A stretch of DNA of 64,000 nt from Actinoallomurus liliacearum (GTDB lineage: Bacteria > Actinomycetota > Actinomycetes > Streptosporangiales > Streptosporangiaceae), in contig NZ_BAABHJ010000032.1 in assembly GCF_039542035.1 (NCBI RefSeq), positions 62,001 to 126,000 of the forward strand, given 5' to 3'. Made by a program: the position numbers and the translations under genes. Numbering within the stretch: the stretch's first letter is position 1; each line of letters starts with the position of its first letter. The notes beneath the pieces are model-generated. The model was not told the DNA's origin, did no database searches, and saw only the letters and a program-made list of their open reading frames with translations. This document shows, piece by piece, positions 34,022 through 42,631 of the stretch.

Positions 34022-34538
34022 AGAAGACCGTCTCCCGTTCTCCACTGAGGTGGACGTCGAAGCGGTAGGACCGCTCGCCCTCCCGCACCGCGACGAGCGT
34101 GTCACGCCGTTCCGCCGGCACCCCGGACAGCACCGGATCGGTGGTGTTGCCCGGTTCGCCGGGGAAGTACAGGCGGGTCGCGACCGGCTTGAGCAGGCCT
34201 CGGGCGAAGACCAGCACCGCGATGTGCGGGGCCGGGCCGCCGGGCTTGATCGTGGAGAACCGGTAGTTCCCGGCCGCGTCGGTCCCGCAGCGGCCGAACC
34301 CGGAGAAGTCCTTGCCGGCCCGCCGCAGCGCGCCGCCGCCCCGGGGAACGTTCCCGTCCGCGTCGGCCTGCCAGATCTCCACCAGCGCGTCCGGCAGCGG
34401 CTCGCCGGCGCCGTCCAGGACCCGGCCGCGGATCCGGATCGCGTCCGGACGCCACTCCGGGACGACGTACGGGCCGTCGGCGTACGGGAGGGCGTAGCCG
34501 AAGAACGGGCCGACCGTCTGCGAGGGGGTGGCCATCAT
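34002..34538 (-). CDS. pcaG: Protocatechuate 3,4-dioxygenase alpha subunit
   Basis: 178 residues from ATG 34538, overlapping the pcaH stop (ATGA); ATG 34535 is the alternative. Intradiol dioxygenase fold: SQTVGPFFGYALPY, RGRVLDGAGEPLPDALVEIWQADADG, GRCGTDAAGNYRFSTIKPG, LYFPGEPGNTTDP and C-terminal ETVFFERYFG. The alpha subunit lacks the iron ligands of PcaH and completes the (alpha-beta) unit. It cleaves protocatechuate between the two hydroxyl groups. Confidence 0.95.
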   Translation of the reverse strand: MMATPSQTVGPFFGYALPYADGPYVVPEWRPDAIRIRGRVLDGAGEPLPDALVEIWQADADGNVPRGGGALRRAGKDFSGFGRCGTDAAGNYRFSTIKPGGPAPHIAVLVFARGLLKPVATRLYFPGEPGNTTDPVLSGVPAERRDTLVAVREGERSYRFDVHLSGERETVFFERYFG

Positions 34539-35206
34539 GCCTCCATCGGGGTCGCGCCGAGGACGATGTCCCACTGATAGGCGAGGGCCCACTCCGGCAC
34601 GGTGGTGTCGATGTCGAACCGGGAGATGAGACGTTCCCTGGCCTTCTCGTCGGGAATCGACTGGAAGATCGGGTCGTAGGCGAACAGCGGGTCTCCCGGG
34701 AAGTACATCTGCGTGACCAGCCGCTGGGTGAACGCCGTGCCGAACACCGAGAAGTGGATGTGCGCGGGCCGCCACGCGTTGTGGTGGTTCCCCCACGGAT
34801 AGGCGCCCGGCTTGACGGTGACGAAGCGGTACCGGCCGTCGGCGTCGGTGAGGCAGCGGCCGGCGCCGGTGAAGTTCGGGTCCAGCGGCGCGGGATGCTG
34901 CTCGCGCAGGTGGACGTACCGCCCGGCGGCGTTCGCCTGCCAGATCTCGACCAGCGCGCCCGTCACCGGGCGTCCGCCGGAGTCCAGGACCCGTCCGGTG
35001 ACGACGATCCGTTCGCCGAGCGGCTCACCGGAGTGCTGCCTGGTCAGGTCGTCGTCGAGCAGGCCCAGCTCCTCGTGGCCGAAGACGGGGCCGGCCAGCT
35101 CGATCGCGTCGGGCCCGTACTCGGGCATCACCAGCGGCCGGGACGGCGCCCGCAGCGGCGTGCTCCGGTACGGCGGGTAGAGGTAAGGCGGATTCGGGTC
35201 GGTCAT
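34535..35206 (-). CDS. pcaH: Protocatechuate 3,4-dioxygenase beta subunit
   Basis: 223 residues from ATG 35206, overlapping the pcaJ stop. Iron ligands are visible: one Tyr in GRYVHLREQHPAPLDPNF, and Tyr/His/His in AYPWGNHHNAWRPAHIHFSVFG. RGRVLDSGG-type motif (TGRVLDSGGRPVTGALVEIWQANAAG) and MYFPGDPLFAYDPIF complete the family pattern. It holds the catalytic Fe(III) of the dioxygenase that converts protocatechuate to 3-carboxy-cis,cis-muconate. Confidence 0.95.
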   Translation of the reverse strand: MTDPNPPYLYPPYRSTPLRAPSRPLVMPEYGPDAIELAGPVFGHEELGLLDDDLTRQHSGEPLGERIVVTGRVLDSGGRPVTGALVEIWQANAAGRYVHLREQHPAPLDPNFTGAGRCLTDADGRYRFVTVKPGAYPWGNHHNAWRPAHIHFSVFGTAFTQRLVTQMYFPGDPLFAYDPIFQSIPDEKARERLISRFDIDTTVPEWALAYQWDIVLGATPMEA

Positions 35207-35838
35207 CGGGTCACTCCGATCGGGGGTTCGGTGCGGTCGCGGATCTCCTGCTCGCTCACGCCGGGCGCGGTCTCGACCAGCGCCAGACCGTCGGGGGTGA
35301 CGTCCAGGACCCCCAGGTCGGTGATGATCCGCTGGACGCACGCCACCCCGGTCAGCGGCAGCGAGCACTCCTGGACGATCTTCGGGCCGCCGTCCTTGGC
35401 GGTGTGCTCCATCACCACGATCACCCGCCGCGCGCCGTGAACGAGGTCCATCGCCCCGCCCATCCCCTTGATCATCTTCCCGGGGACCGCCCAGTTCGCC
35501 AGGTCACCGCGAGCCGACACCTGCATGGCGCCGAGCACCGCGACGTCGACGTGACCGCCGCGGATCATGCCGAACGACAGCGCCGAGTCGAAGAACGACG
35601 CCCCACGGCGGACGGTCACCGTCTCCTTGCCCGCGTTGATCAGGTCCGGGTCGATCTCGTCCTCGGCCGGGTACGGGCCGACGCCCAGCACGCCGTTCTC
35701 CGAGTGGATCACCACGTCGACGCCCGCGGGCAGGTGTCCGGGGATGAGCGTCGGCAGCCCGATCCCGAGGTTGACGTACATCCCGTCCGACAGCTCCGCC
35801 GCCGCCCGCGCGGCGATCTCATCCCTGTTCCAGCTCAT
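35203..35838 (-). CDS. pcaJ: 3-oxoadipate CoA-transferase beta subunit
   Basis: 211 residues from ATG 35838, overlapping the pcaI stop (ATGA). CoA-transferase subunit B: VNLGIGLPTL, catalytic Glu in HSENGVLGVGP, GGHVDVAVLGAMQVS, GKMIKGMGGAMDLV. With PcaI it moves CoA from succinyl-CoA to 3-oxoadipate. Assignment as 3-oxoadipate rather than acetoacetate transferase (ScoB) rests on the operon. The last enzyme, a PcaF thiolase, is not in the window except for the steroid-type FadA6. Confidence 0.92.
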   Translation of the reverse strand: MSWNRDEIAARAAAELSDGMYVNLGIGLPTLIPGHLPAGVDVVIHSENGVLGVGPYPAEDEIDPDLINAGKETVTVRRGASFFDSALSFGMIRGGHVDVAVLGAMQVSARGDLANWAVPGKMIKGMGGAMDLVHGARRVIVVMEHTAKDGGPKIVQECSLPLTGVACVQRIITDLGVLDVTPDGLALVETAPGVSEQEIRDRTEPPIGVTR

Positions 35839-36635
35839 TTCCCGCTCCGGCTCGATGGTCGCTGGGCCTTCTCGCTCGCCGCGGCGGCCTCGCTCACGGT
35901 GCGCTTCTCGATCGGCTTGTCCGCGGCCTGCTCCGGGGTCAGCGCGACCACGCGCCGGACGAAGATCCCCGGCAGGTGCACGTCGTCCGGATCGAGGAAG
36001 TCGACCAGCTCCTCGACCTCGGCGATCGCGGTCCGCGCCGCCATGGCGCACAGGGGGTTGAAGTTACGGGCGGCCTTGTCGAAGACCAGGTTGCCGTGCC
36101 GGTCCCCGCGCACGGCGCGGACGAGCGCGAAGTCGGTCCGGACGCTCTCCTCCAGGACGTACGACCGGCCGCCGAACTCGCGAACCTCCTTCGGCGGGGA
36201 GGCCACGACCACGTCGCCGTCCGGCCCGTAGCGCCACGGCAGGCCGCCCTCCGCGACGAGCGTGCCCACGCCCGCCGGGGTGTAGAACGCCGGGATGCCG
36301 CACCCGCCGGCGCGCAGCCGCTCCGAGAGCGTCCCCTGCGGTACGAGCTCGAGTTCGATCTCTCCGGACAGGTAACGACGGGCGAGTTCCTTGTTCTCCC
36401 CGACGTACGACCCCATCGCCCGGGTGATCCGGCCGGCGTCCAGCAACCGTCCCAGGCCGCGTCCGATGGTGCCGCAGTTGTTCGACACGATCGACAGCTC
36501 CGAGCTGCCCCGTTCGTACAGCGCGTCGATCAGTGTGAACGGGACGCCGCACAGCCCGAACCCGCCGACCGCGATCGACGCGCCGTCGCCGATGTCCGCC
36601 ACCGCCTCCGCCGCCGAGGGAAGCACCTTGTCCAT
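35835..36635 (-). CDS. pcaI: 3-oxoadipate CoA-transferase alpha subunit
   Basis: 266 residues from ATG 36635. CoA-transferase subunit A: GASIAVGGFGLCGVPFTLIDAL, SNNCGTIGRGLGRLL, GGCGIPAFYTPAGVGT, NFNPLCAMAARTAIAEVEELVD. First gene of the seven-gene unit pcaI-J-H-G-B-D-C in which every junction overlaps, so the whole route from protocatechuate to 3-oxoadipyl-CoA is translated in a coupled way. The C-terminal ~30 residues (EKAQRPSSRSGK) are a flexible tail. A 15-bp palindrome lies 43 nt upstream. Confidence 0.93.
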   Translation of the reverse strand: MDKVLPSAAEAVADIGDGASIAVGGFGLCGVPFTLIDALYERGSSELSIVSNNCGTIGRGLGRLLDAGRITRAMGSYVGENKELARRYLSGEIELELVPQGTLSERLRAGGCGIPAFYTPAGVGTLVAEGGLPWRYGPDGDVVVASPPKEVREFGGRSYVLEESVRTDFALVRAVRGDRHGNLVFDKAARNFNPLCAMAARTAIAEVEELVDFLDPDDVHLPGIFVRRVVALTPEQAADKPIEKRTVSEAAAASEKAQRPSSRSGK

Positions 36636-36677
36636 GCCTTCACCCTGCCAACCCGCGCCGTTTCCGCCGCCGCCACC

Positions 36678-36692
36678 TTCCGCTGAGCGGAA
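36678..36692. promoter_or_regulatory. Probable IclR operator of pca operon
   Basis: TTCCGCTGAGCGGAA is a perfect inverted repeat (TTCCGC-TGA-GCGGAA). Further half-sites (TTTCCGCC at 36661, GTTCCGCGG at 36701) flank it. It sits 43 nt upstream of pcaI, within the divergent spacer shared with the epimerase gene. Confidence 0.7.
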
Positions 36693-36806
36693 ACCCCCAG
36701 GTTCCGCGGGCCGGCGCGTGCCGCGCTCCGCCCCGGACGGGCGTGTGCCGTCCGCCGCGCGCGAACATCGCGCACCGCGGCGATCGGGGTGATCATGATC
36801 GAGGAC

Positions 36807-37835
36807 ATGCGACTTCTGGTGATCGGTGGATCCGTCTTCCTCGGCCGTGCCTTCGTGACACGGGCGCTGCGGCAGGGACACCGGGTCACGACCTTCAATC
36901 GTGGGCGGAGCGGCACGGACGTGCCCGGAGCGGAGGTGATCCGCGGCGATCGGGAGAACGCCGCGGACCTGCGTCGGCTCGTCGAGGGCCGCCGCTGGGA
37001 CGCGGTCATCGACACCTGCGGGTACGTGCCGCGGGTCGTCGGCCGGTCGGCGCGCGCGCTGTCGGGACACGCGGACACCTACCTGTTCGTCTCGTCCGTC
37101 CACGCCTACGCCGACTGGCCGGCACACCGGGTCGACGAGAGTTCCGCGCTCCTGCCGTGCCCGCCGGACGCCGGGCCGGACGCCGACGTCCCGTACAACG
37201 CCTTCAAAGCCGGGTGCGAACGCGCCGTCGAGTCCGGATTCGACGGCCGGGCCCTGATCCTGAACCCGGGCCTGATCATCGGGCCGGGGGAACAGGTGCC
37301 GCGGCTGACGTGGTGGCTGACCCGGATCGCCACCGGCGGGCCGGTCCTCGCGCCCGGCGACCCCGGCCGCGCCATGCAGCTGATCGACGCACGGGACATC
37401 GCCGAATTCGGCCTGGCCCGGCTGGCGGCCGGGGCGGCCGGCCGGTCCCTGGTGAGCGGGGTACCGGGCAACACCACCTTCGGCGCGCTCCTGGACGAGT
37501 GCGTCCGCGTCACCGGGTCGGACGCCGTGCCGACCTGGGTCGACGACACGTTCCTCCTCGAACGCGATGTGGCCGCGTGGACGGAACTGCCGATGTGGAC
37601 TCCGGACGGTCCCGAGGACGCGGGCGTCTGGCTGCCGTCCTCGGCGAAGGCTCTCGAGGAGGGGCTGCGCTGCCGCCCGGTCGCCGACACCGTCCGCGAC
37701 ATGTGGTCCTGGATCCGCGAGGAGAACATCACCGCGGATCGGGCCACGGAGGGCGGCCAGGGCATCGCCCCCGACAAGGAGCGCCGCATCCTCGCCGCCT
37801 GGGCGGCGGCGCATGGGAACGACACAGCTGATTGA
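36807..37835 (+). CDS. NAD-dependent epimerase/dehydratase family (extended SDR)
   Basis: 342 residues from ATG 36807 (MRLLVIGGSVFLG), the usual family start; ATG 36795 and GTG 36789 are in frame upstream. Rossmann motif GGSVFLGRA, VSSVHAYADW, then YNAFKAGCERAV, where the catalytic Tyr/Lys fall in an YNxxK pattern, and NPGLIIGPGE. The family includes mRNA-binding/epimerase relatives with a VTTFNRGRSG motif; the substrate cannot be named. It runs to 34 nt before pgeF. Unrelated to the divergent pca operon by known function. Confidence 0.85.
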   Translation: MRLLVIGGSVFLGRAFVTRALRQGHRVTTFNRGRSGTDVPGAEVIRGDRENAADLRRLVEGRRWDAVIDTCGYVPRVVGRSARALSGHADTYLFVSSVHAYADWPAHRVDESSALLPCPPDAGPDADVPYNAFKAGCERAVESGFDGRALILNPGLIIGPGEQVPRLTWWLTRIATGGPVLAPGDPGRAMQLIDARDIAEFGLARLAAGAAGRSLVSGVPGNTTFGALLDECVRVTGSDAVPTWVDDTFLLERDVAAWTELPMWTPDGPEDAGVWLPSSAKALEEGLRCRPVADTVRDMWSWIREENITADRATEGGQGIAPDKERRILAAWAAAHGNDTAD

Positions 37836-37868
37836 TAACGTCGAGGCGGAAGTGAGGAGGAGCGGCTG

Positions 37869-38576
37869 ATGCAGCTGGCCGATGGTGTGGGCGCCGTCAT
37901 CTCCGACCGGTCGGGCGGGACGAGCGCCGCGCCGTACGACTCGCGCAACCTCGGGGGCGGCGTCGGAGACGATCCGGCCGCGGTCCGGGAGAACCGCGCC
38001 AAGACGGCGGCCGAGCTCGGTGTCGAGCGGACCGTCTACATGCGCCAGGTGCACAGCGCCGACGTCCGGTACGTCACCGGGCCGTTCGGCGACGATCCGC
38101 CGGCCCTCGACGGCGTCTACACGGACGAGACGGGCCTGGCGCTGGCGGTGCTCGTCGCCGACTGCGCGCCGGTGCTGGTCGCCGACCCGGTCGCGCGGCT
38201 GGTGGGCGGCGCCCACGCGGGCCGCGCGGGCACGGCCGCCGGGGTCGTGCCCGCGCTGGTCGAGGCGATGGCGGGGCGCGGCGCCGACCCGGCCCGGATG
38301 GTCGCGCTGATCGGCCCGAACGCCTGCGGTTCGTGTTACGAGGTGTCCGCCGAGCTGCGGGACGAGGTGGCGGCCGTGCTGCCCGCCGCCTGGTCGACGA
38401 CCCGTCAGGGGACGCCCGCGCTGGACGTCAGGGCGGGGATCACCGCCCAGCTCACCGCCGCCGGTGTGACCGACGTACGGCACGACGCGCGCTGCACCAT
38501 CGAGAGCCCCGAGCTGTACTCCTACCGCCGCGAGGGCCGTACCGGCCGGTTCGCGGCCTTCATCTGGCTGGAGTGA
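37869..38576 (+). CDS. pgeF: PgeF/YfiH (LACC1-type) polyphenol oxidase-family protein
   Basis: 235 residues from ATG 37869 (GAGGAGGAG upstream). Family metal/active residues: His in MRQVHSADV, Cys in VADCAPVLVADP, His in VGGAHAGRAG, and C-terminal CTIESPELYSYRREGRTGRFAAFIWL. Members act as purine-nucleoside phosphorylase/adenosine deaminase-like enzymes or as peptidoglycan editing factor. In actinomycetes the usual copy follows ftsZ; this one follows an epimerase and precedes hrpA, so it may be a second paralogue. Confidence 0.88.
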   Translation: MQLADGVGAVISDRSGGTSAAPYDSRNLGGGVGDDPAAVRENRAKTAAELGVERTVYMRQVHSADVRYVTGPFGDDPPALDGVYTDETGLALAVLVADCAPVLVADPVARLVGGAHAGRAGTAAGVVPALVEAMAGRGADPARMVALIGPNACGSCYEVSAELRDEVAAVLPAAWSTTRQGTPALDVRAGITAQLTAAGVTDVRHDARCTIESPELYSYRREGRTGRFAAFIWLE

Positions 38577-38754
38577 GGAGATCCGGCACCGGTCGTCGTC
38601 CTGGAACAGATCACGACGAACCGGTGTTGGAAGGGTGGCCCCGGTCCGCCGGCCTGAGGGCGGCGGAAATCGGGTGGCGCGATGTCCGCCGATCGGGCAC
38701 GGTGGACGCCGGAGGCTGGACTTGTCCGGCTGCCTGCCTATCCTTCCGGTTGCG

Positions 38755-41700
38755 ATGGGATCTTCGATTACCGACCTGCAGACCCGCCTGCCCGAGCTGA
38801 TGCTGCGCGACCGGCATCGGCTACGTCGTCGTCTCGACGGACTGCGCAAGGTGCGCGCCGCCGAGGCCCGGGACAAGATCCTCGCGGAGGTCACCGCGGA
38901 GGTGGAGGCCGCGGAGCGCCGCGTCGCGCGCCGCCGGGCCTCGATCCCGGCGGTCACCTATCCCGAGGCGCTGCCGGTCAGCCAGAAGAAGGACGAGATC
39001 CTCAAGGCCGTCGCGGACCACCAGGTCGTGATCGTCGCCGGTGAGACCGGGTCCGGCAAGACCACCCAGTTGCCCAAGATCTGCCTGGAGCTCGGCCGGG
39101 GCGTCAAGGGGCTGATCGGGCACACCCAGCCGCGCCGGCTGGCGGCGCGGACGGTCGCCGACCGGATCGCGGAGGAGCTGGACACCGAGCTGGGCGAGAC
39201 CGTCGGTTACCAGGTGCGCTTCGCCGACCACTCCGGTGAGGACACGCTGGTCAAGCTCATGACCGACGGCATCCTGCTGGCGGAGATGTCCCGCGACCGG
39301 ATGCTGCGCCGCTACGACACGCTGATCATCGACGAGGCGCACGAGCGCAGCCTGAACATCGACTTCATCCTGGGCTACCTCAAGCGCCTGCTGCCCAAGC
39401 GCCCCGACCTCAAGGTGATCATCACCTCGGCGACGATCGACCCCGAGCGGTTCTCCAAGCACTTCGACGACGCGCCGATCATCGAGGTGTCCGGCCGCAC
39501 CTACCCGGTGGAGGTGCGCTACCGGCCGGTCGAGGAGGACGACGACCAGGTCCAGGCGATCCTGGAGGCGGTGGACGAGCTCGCCTTGGAACAGCCGGGC
39601 GACGTCCTGGTGTTCCTGTCCGGCGAGCGGGAGATCCGCGACACCGCCGACGCCCTGGAGAAGCGCAAACTCAAGAACACCGAGGTGCTGCCGCTGTTCG
39701 CCCGGCTGTCGACGGCCGAGCAGCACCGGGTCTTCCAGGCGCACCGCGGCCGGCGCATCGTCCTGGCCACCAACGTCGCCGAGACGTCGCTGACCGTGCC
39801 GGGCATCAAGTACGTCATCGACCCGGGCGCCGCCCGCATCTCGCGCTACAGCCACCGTACAAAGGTCCAGCGACTGCCGATCGAGCCGGTCTCGCAGGCG
39901 TCGGCCAACCAGCGCAAGGGCCGCTGCGGCCGCGTCTCCGAGGGCATCTGCATCCGGCTGTACTCCGAGGAGGACTTCCTCGCCCGCCCGGAGTTCACCG
40001 ACGCCGAGATCCTGCGCACCAACCTCGCCTCGGTCATCCTGCAGATGACGGATCTGGGCCTGGGCGACATCCTCGACTTCCCCTTCATCGACCCGCCGGA
40101 CCGCCGCAACGTCAAGGACGGCGTGAACCTCCTGCAGGAGCTCGGCGCGCTCGACGGGGAGCGGCTGACGTCGCTGGGCCGCAAGCTCGCGCAGCTGCCC
40201 GTCGACCCGCGGCTGGCCCGCATGGTGCTGGAGGCCGACCGGAACGGCTGCGTGCACGAGGTCATGGTCATCGCCGCCGCGCTGTCGATCCAGGACCCGC
40301 GCGAGCGCCCGGCGGACAAGCGGGCCGCCGCCGACCAGCAGCACGCCCGGTTCGCCGACAAGGAGTCGGACTTCCTGGCCTACCTCAACCTCTGGAACTA
40401 CCTACGGGAGCGGCAGAAGGAGCTGTCGGGCAACCAGTTCCGCAGGCTGTGCAAGCAGGAGTACCTCCACTACCTGCGCATCCGCGAGTGGCAGGACATC
40501 TACGGTCAGCTGCGGCAGGTCGGCAAGGACCTCGGCGTCACGCTGAACACCACCCCCGCCGACCCGCAACGCGTCCACGTGTCGCTGCTGGCGGGCCTGC
40601 TGTCGCACATCGGCCTGCTCGACACCGAGAAGAAGACCAGCGGCAAGGACGACGCCCGGCGCGGCCCGCGCGAGTACCTCGGCGCCCGGGGCGCCCGGTT
40701 CGCCGTCTTCCCGGGCTCCGCGCTCGCCAAGCGGCCGCCGCGCTGGGTGATGGCGGCGGAGCTCGTCGAGACGTCCCGGCTGTGGGCGCGCATGGCCGCC
40801 AAGATCGAGCCCGAGTGGGTCGAGCCGCTCGCCGACCACCTGGTCAAGCGCACCTACAGCGAGCCGCACTGGGAGAAGAACCAGGGCGCCGTGATGGCGT
40901 ACGAGAAGGTCACGCTGTACGGCGTGCCGATCGTCGCGCAGCGCAAGGTGAACTACGCCAGGATCGACCCGGAGCTGTGCCGGGAGCTGTTCATCCGCCA
41001 CGCGCTCGTGGAGGGCGACTGGGACTCCCACCACCGGTTCCTGCGCGACAACCGGCGGCTGCTCGAGCAGGCCGAGGAGCTGGAGAACAGAGCGCGGCGC
41101 CGCGACATCGTCGTCGACGACGAGACCCTCTTCGCGTTCTACGACGAGCGCGTCCCCGCCGACGTCGTCTCCGCACGCCACTTCGACGCCTGGTGGAAGA
41201 AGGCGCAGCACGACGACCCGCAGCGCCTCACCTTCTCGACCTCCATGCTGGTCAACGACGCCGCCGGGGAGGTCAGCCAGGCCGACTACCCGGACGCCTG
41301 GCAGGCGGACGGGCACCGGTTCCCGCTGTCGTACCAGTTCGAGCCGGGCACGGACGCCGACGGCGTCACCGTGCACATCCCGCTGCCGGTGCTGAACCAG
41401 GTCGGCGGCGAGGAGTTCGACTGGCAGATCCCGGGCCTGCGGCAGGACCTCGTGACCGAGCTGATCCGGTCGCTGCCCAAGCAGCTGCGCGTCAACTTCG
41501 TCCCCGCGCCGAACGTCGCCCGCGAGGTCCTGGCGCGCATGTCCCCCGGCTCGGGACCGCTGCTCGACGCCCTGGAGCGCGAGCTTCGCGCGATGACCGG
41601 CGTCACGGTCCCTCGCGAGGCCTGGGACCTGTCCCGCGTCCCCGACCACCTGAAGATCACCTATCGGGTGACCGACCGCCGCCGGACCCTCGCCGAGGGC

Positions 41701-42621
41701 AAGGACCTCGCCGCGCTGAAGCGCCGCCTGGCGCCGAAGGTGTCCGCGACGCTGTCGAAGGCCGCCGACGACATCGAGCGGAAGGGCCTGCGCACCTGGG
41801 ACATCGGCGCGCTCTCGCGGGTGTACGAGCAGGGCCGCGTCAAGGCGTACCCGGCGCTCACCGACGAGGGCGACAGCGTGGCCGTGCGCACCTACGCCAC
41901 CGAGGCCGAGCAGGCGCGGGCCATGTGGCGCGGCACCCGGCGGCTCGTCCTGCTGAACAGCCCGTCCCCGCTGAAATACCTGCAGAGCAGGCTGGACAAC
42001 CAGGCCAAGCTGGTGCTCAGCCACAATCCGCACGGCGGCGTCCCGGCGCTCCTCGACGACTGCGTCGCCTGCGCGGCCGACCACCTGATCACCGAGGGCG
42101 GCGGGCCCGCCTGGGACGAGGCCGGCTTCCGGCGCCTCACCGATCACGTCCGCGCCGACCTCGCCGACACCGCCGCCGACGTCCTCGCCCACGTACAGCG
42201 CGTCCTGGCGGCGGCCCACCAGATCGACCGCAGGCTGAAGAGCACGAACAGCCCCACGCTGATCCCCGCGCTGACCGACATCCGCGCGCAGCTGTCCCGG
42301 CTGATCTATCCCGGCTTCGTCACCACCACCGGCCGCCGGCGGCTGCCCGACCTCCTGCGCTACCTGCGGGCGGTCGAACGCCGGCTCGACAGGCTTTCCG
42401 ACGACCCGTACGGCGACCGCCAGCGCATGCAGCGGATCCAGCAGGTCGAGGCCGCCTACATCCGGGCCCGCGACGCCCGGCCCGGCAACGCGGACATCCG
42501 GCAGGTCCGCTGGATGATCGAGGAGCTGCGGGTCAGCTTCTTCGCCCAGCAGCTCGGCACCGCGTACCCCGTCTCGGAGAAACGCATCCTCAAGGCCCTC
42601 GACCAGGCCACCGCGCCTTAG
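38755..42621 (+). CDS. hrpA: ATP-dependent RNA helicase HrpA
   Basis: 1288 residues from ATG 38755; no strong Shine-Dalgarno is seen, and the frame extends upstream without family features. DEAH/RHA helicase: Walker A GETGSGKTTQ (~96-104), DEAH at 193-196, SAT in ITSATID, then motif VI region QRKGRCGRVSEG. HA2 and OB-fold follow, and the long C-terminal DUF3418 region (~750-1288) includes GRRRLPDLLRYLRAVERRL. Length matches E. coli HrpA (~1300), which acts on mRNA and stalled ribosomes. Monocistronic. Confidence 0.97.
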   Translation: MGSSITDLQTRLPELMLRDRHRLRRRLDGLRKVRAAEARDKILAEVTAEVEAAERRVARRRASIPAVTYPEALPVSQKKDEILKAVADHQVVIVAGETGSGKTTQLPKICLELGRGVKGLIGHTQPRRLAARTVADRIAEELDTELGETVGYQVRFADHSGEDTLVKLMTDGILLAEMSRDRMLRRYDTLIIDEAHERSLNIDFILGYLKRLLPKRPDLKVIITSATIDPERFSKHFDDAPIIEVSGRTYPVEVRYRPVEEDDDQVQAILEAVDELALEQPGDVLVFLSGEREIRDTADALEKRKLKNTEVLPLFARLSTAEQHRVFQAHRGRRIVLATNVAETSLTVPGIKYVIDPGAARISRYSHRTKVQRLPIEPVSQASANQRKGRCGRVSEGICIRLYSEEDFLARPEFTDAEILRTNLASVILQMTDLGLGDILDFPFIDPPDRRNVKDGVNLLQELGALDGERLTSLGRKLAQLPVDPRLARMVLEADRNGCVHEVMVIAAALSIQDPRERPADKRAAADQQHARFADKESDFLAYLNLWNYLRERQKELSGNQFRRLCKQEYLHYLRIREWQDIYGQLRQVGKDLGVTLNTTPADPQRVHVSLLAGLLSHIGLLDTEKKTSGKDDARRGPREYLGARGARFAVFPGSALAKRPPRWVMAAELVETSRLWARMAAKIEPEWVEPLADHLVKRTYSEPHWEKNQGAVMAYEKVTLYGVPIVAQRKVNYARIDPELCRELFIRHALVEGDWDSHHRFLRDNRRLLEQAEELENRARRRDIVVDDETLFAFYDERVPADVVSARHFDAWWKKAQHDDPQRLTFSTSMLVNDAAGEVSQADYPDAWQADGHRFPLSYQFEPGTDADGVTVHIPLPVLNQVGGEEFDWQIPGLRQDLVTELIRSLPKQLRVNFVPAPNVAREVLARMSPGSGPLLDALERELRAMTGVTVPREAWDLSRVPDHLKITYRVTDRRRTLAEGKDLAALKRRLAPKVSATLSKAADDIERKGLRTWDIGALSRVYEQGRVKAYPALTDEGDSVAVRTYATEAEQARAMWRGTRRLVLLNSPSPLKYLQSRLDNQAKLVLSHNPHGGVPALLDDCVACAADHLITEGGGPAWDEAGFRRLTDHVRADLADTAADVLAHVQRVLAAAHQIDRRLKSTNSPTLIPALTDIRAQLSRLIYPGFVTTTGRRRLPDLLRYLRAVERRLDRLSDDPYGDRQRMQRIQQVEAAYIRARDARPGNADIRQVRWMIEELRVSFFAQQLGTAYPVSEKRILKALDQATAP

Positions 42622-42631
42622 AGCTCGCCGG

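Noticed and set aside
34022..34105. pcaB start at GTG 34105
   Set aside because: It would overlap pcaG by over 100 nt and adds Arg/Ser-rich residues absent from the family.
36636..38957. Open frame extending pcaI upstream to over 1000 residues
   Set aside because: It is low-complexity frame opposite the epimerase, pgeF and hrpA genes. ATG 36635 starts the CoA-transferase fold.
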